Positions 5,587 to 5,888 of a stretch of DNA of 5,888 nucleotides are shown here, piece by piece (the first letter of the stretch is position 1; the number at the start of each line of letters is the position of its first letter). The position numbers were made by a program, and so were the translations under genes. Under the pieces are notes generated by a model. That model searched no databases. It saw nothing but the letters and a program-made list of their open reading frames with translations, and was not told where the DNA came from. The stretch is from Sphingomonadaceae bacterium (lineage in GTDB: Bacteria; Pseudomonadota; Alphaproteobacteria; Sphingomonadales; Sphingomonadaceae). Where the stretch lies: positions 1-5,888 of the forward strand of contig JAFAZM010000353.1 of assembly GCA_019239785.1 (NCBI GenBank), written 5' to 3'.

Positions 5587-5592
5587 GGGAGG
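5587..5592 (+). promoter_or_regulatory. Ribosome binding site of the GH2 gene
   Basis: GGGAGG lies 5 bases before ATG 5598 and, with the signal peptide that follows, fixes the start. Confidence 0.75.
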
Positions 5593-5597
5593 CGCGG

Positions 5598-5888
5598 ATG
5601 GGACGGTGGCTAGCTTGGCTTGCGGCGCTGTTCGCCCTCGCGCTTCCGGCCGCCGCCTTCGCCCAGGACGGCCCGCTTCTCCCGCACCCGATCCTCGTCA
5701 GCGCCGACATGCGCGAGGCGCTGGACCTCAGCGGCCCCTGGACCTGGTCGGTCGATCCCTATCGCGACGGCCTCTACGGCTTCCATGGCGAGCCGGCGGG
5801 AGAGGGGCATCGGCGCTGGGACGATCGCGACGTCGAGCAGGCGATGCGCGACAATCCGAACGCGCTCTTCGAATATGACATGCGCCGC
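5598..5888 (+). CDS. Exported glycoside hydrolase family 2 protein, N-terminal part (3' end outside window)
   Basis: The first 97 residues of a frame that stays open to the window edge. Residues 1-22 are a clear signal peptide (MGRWLAWLAALFALALPAAAFA, likely cut before QDG), so the enzyme is sent to the periplasm or outside. The mature start LDLSGPWTWSVDPYRDGLYGF (43-63) and the segment NALFEYDMRR (88-97) match, from memory, the start of the N-terminal sugar-binding domain of GH2 enzymes annotated as beta-glucuronidase or beta-galactosidase (compare 'LDGxWxxxVDPYENGxYDY' and 'xxxEYDFD'). The catalytic TIM barrel with its two glutamates would be downstream, so the exact activity cannot be told. 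With an exported peptidase nearby, it suggests scavenging of external polymers, though the two are not obviously one operon. Confidence 0.72.
   Translation, partial: MGRWLAWLAALFALALPAAAFAQDGPLLPHPILVSADMREALDLSGPWTWSVDPYRDGLYGFHGEPAGEGHRRWDDRDVEQAMRDNPNALFEYDMRR

Larger units (their letters stand above)
5270..5597. other. Intergenic region rich in hairpin repeats
   Basis: This gap of 328 bases between the VOC gene and the GH2 gene has no supportable gene. It contains composite repeat copy B (5330-5447), a third degenerate hairpin (5511-5538), and short flanks in which I see no clear promoter. Frames that cross it on either strand are translations of the repeats. Confidence 0.75.

Noticed and set aside
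5567..5589. CCCTT (5567-5571) pairing with AAGGG (5585-5589) to hide the GH2 ribosome site
   Set aside because: A 5-base stem with a 13-base loop is too weak to claim as a regulatory switch.

Overview
The window is high-GC DNA from an alphaproteobacterium, most likely a sphingomonad. I infer this from the order sdhB, PaaI-type thioesterase, zapE, the strongly GC-biased codon use and the style of the exported enzymes. No ribosomal or taxonomic marker is present, so the placement is an inference.

Positions 1-468 hold the 3' end of sdhB, the iron-sulfur subunit of succinate dehydrogenase. After it comes a visibly AT-richer stretch (469-1042) carrying one small orphan gene on the minus strand, which encodes a protein with one clear and one possible membrane segment. 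Core genes resume with a hotdog-fold thioesterase (1043-1498), coupled by an ATGA overlap to zapE (1495-2607), an AFG1-like AAA ATPase. In related genomes, as I remember them, malate dehydrogenase often follows zapE; here it does not.

Instead, a composite two-hairpin repeat lies just after zapE (about 2629-2745). A near-identical copy in inverted orientation lies at about 5330-5447. Between the copies sit three genes: an exported M20 zinc peptidase (2834-4309), a convergent minus-strand regulator made of two HxlR-like winged-helix domains (4269-4799), and a divergently transcribed small VOC/glyoxalase-fold protein (4874-5269). The regulator and VOC gene share a 74-base intergenic region with overlapping promoter-like and palindromic sequences, suggesting a local regulatory pair. 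Beyond the second repeat and a third, degenerate hairpin, an exported glycoside hydrolase family 2 enzyme begins (5598) and runs off the window.

I found no CRISPR array, tRNA, rRNA, transposase or phage module, and no clear new multi-gene system. The points most worth a second look are the inverted composite repeats bracketing a three-gene block, the internally duplicated regulator with its candidate operator, the VOC protein lacking all the usual metal-ligand residues, and the AT-rich orphan gene beside sdhB.
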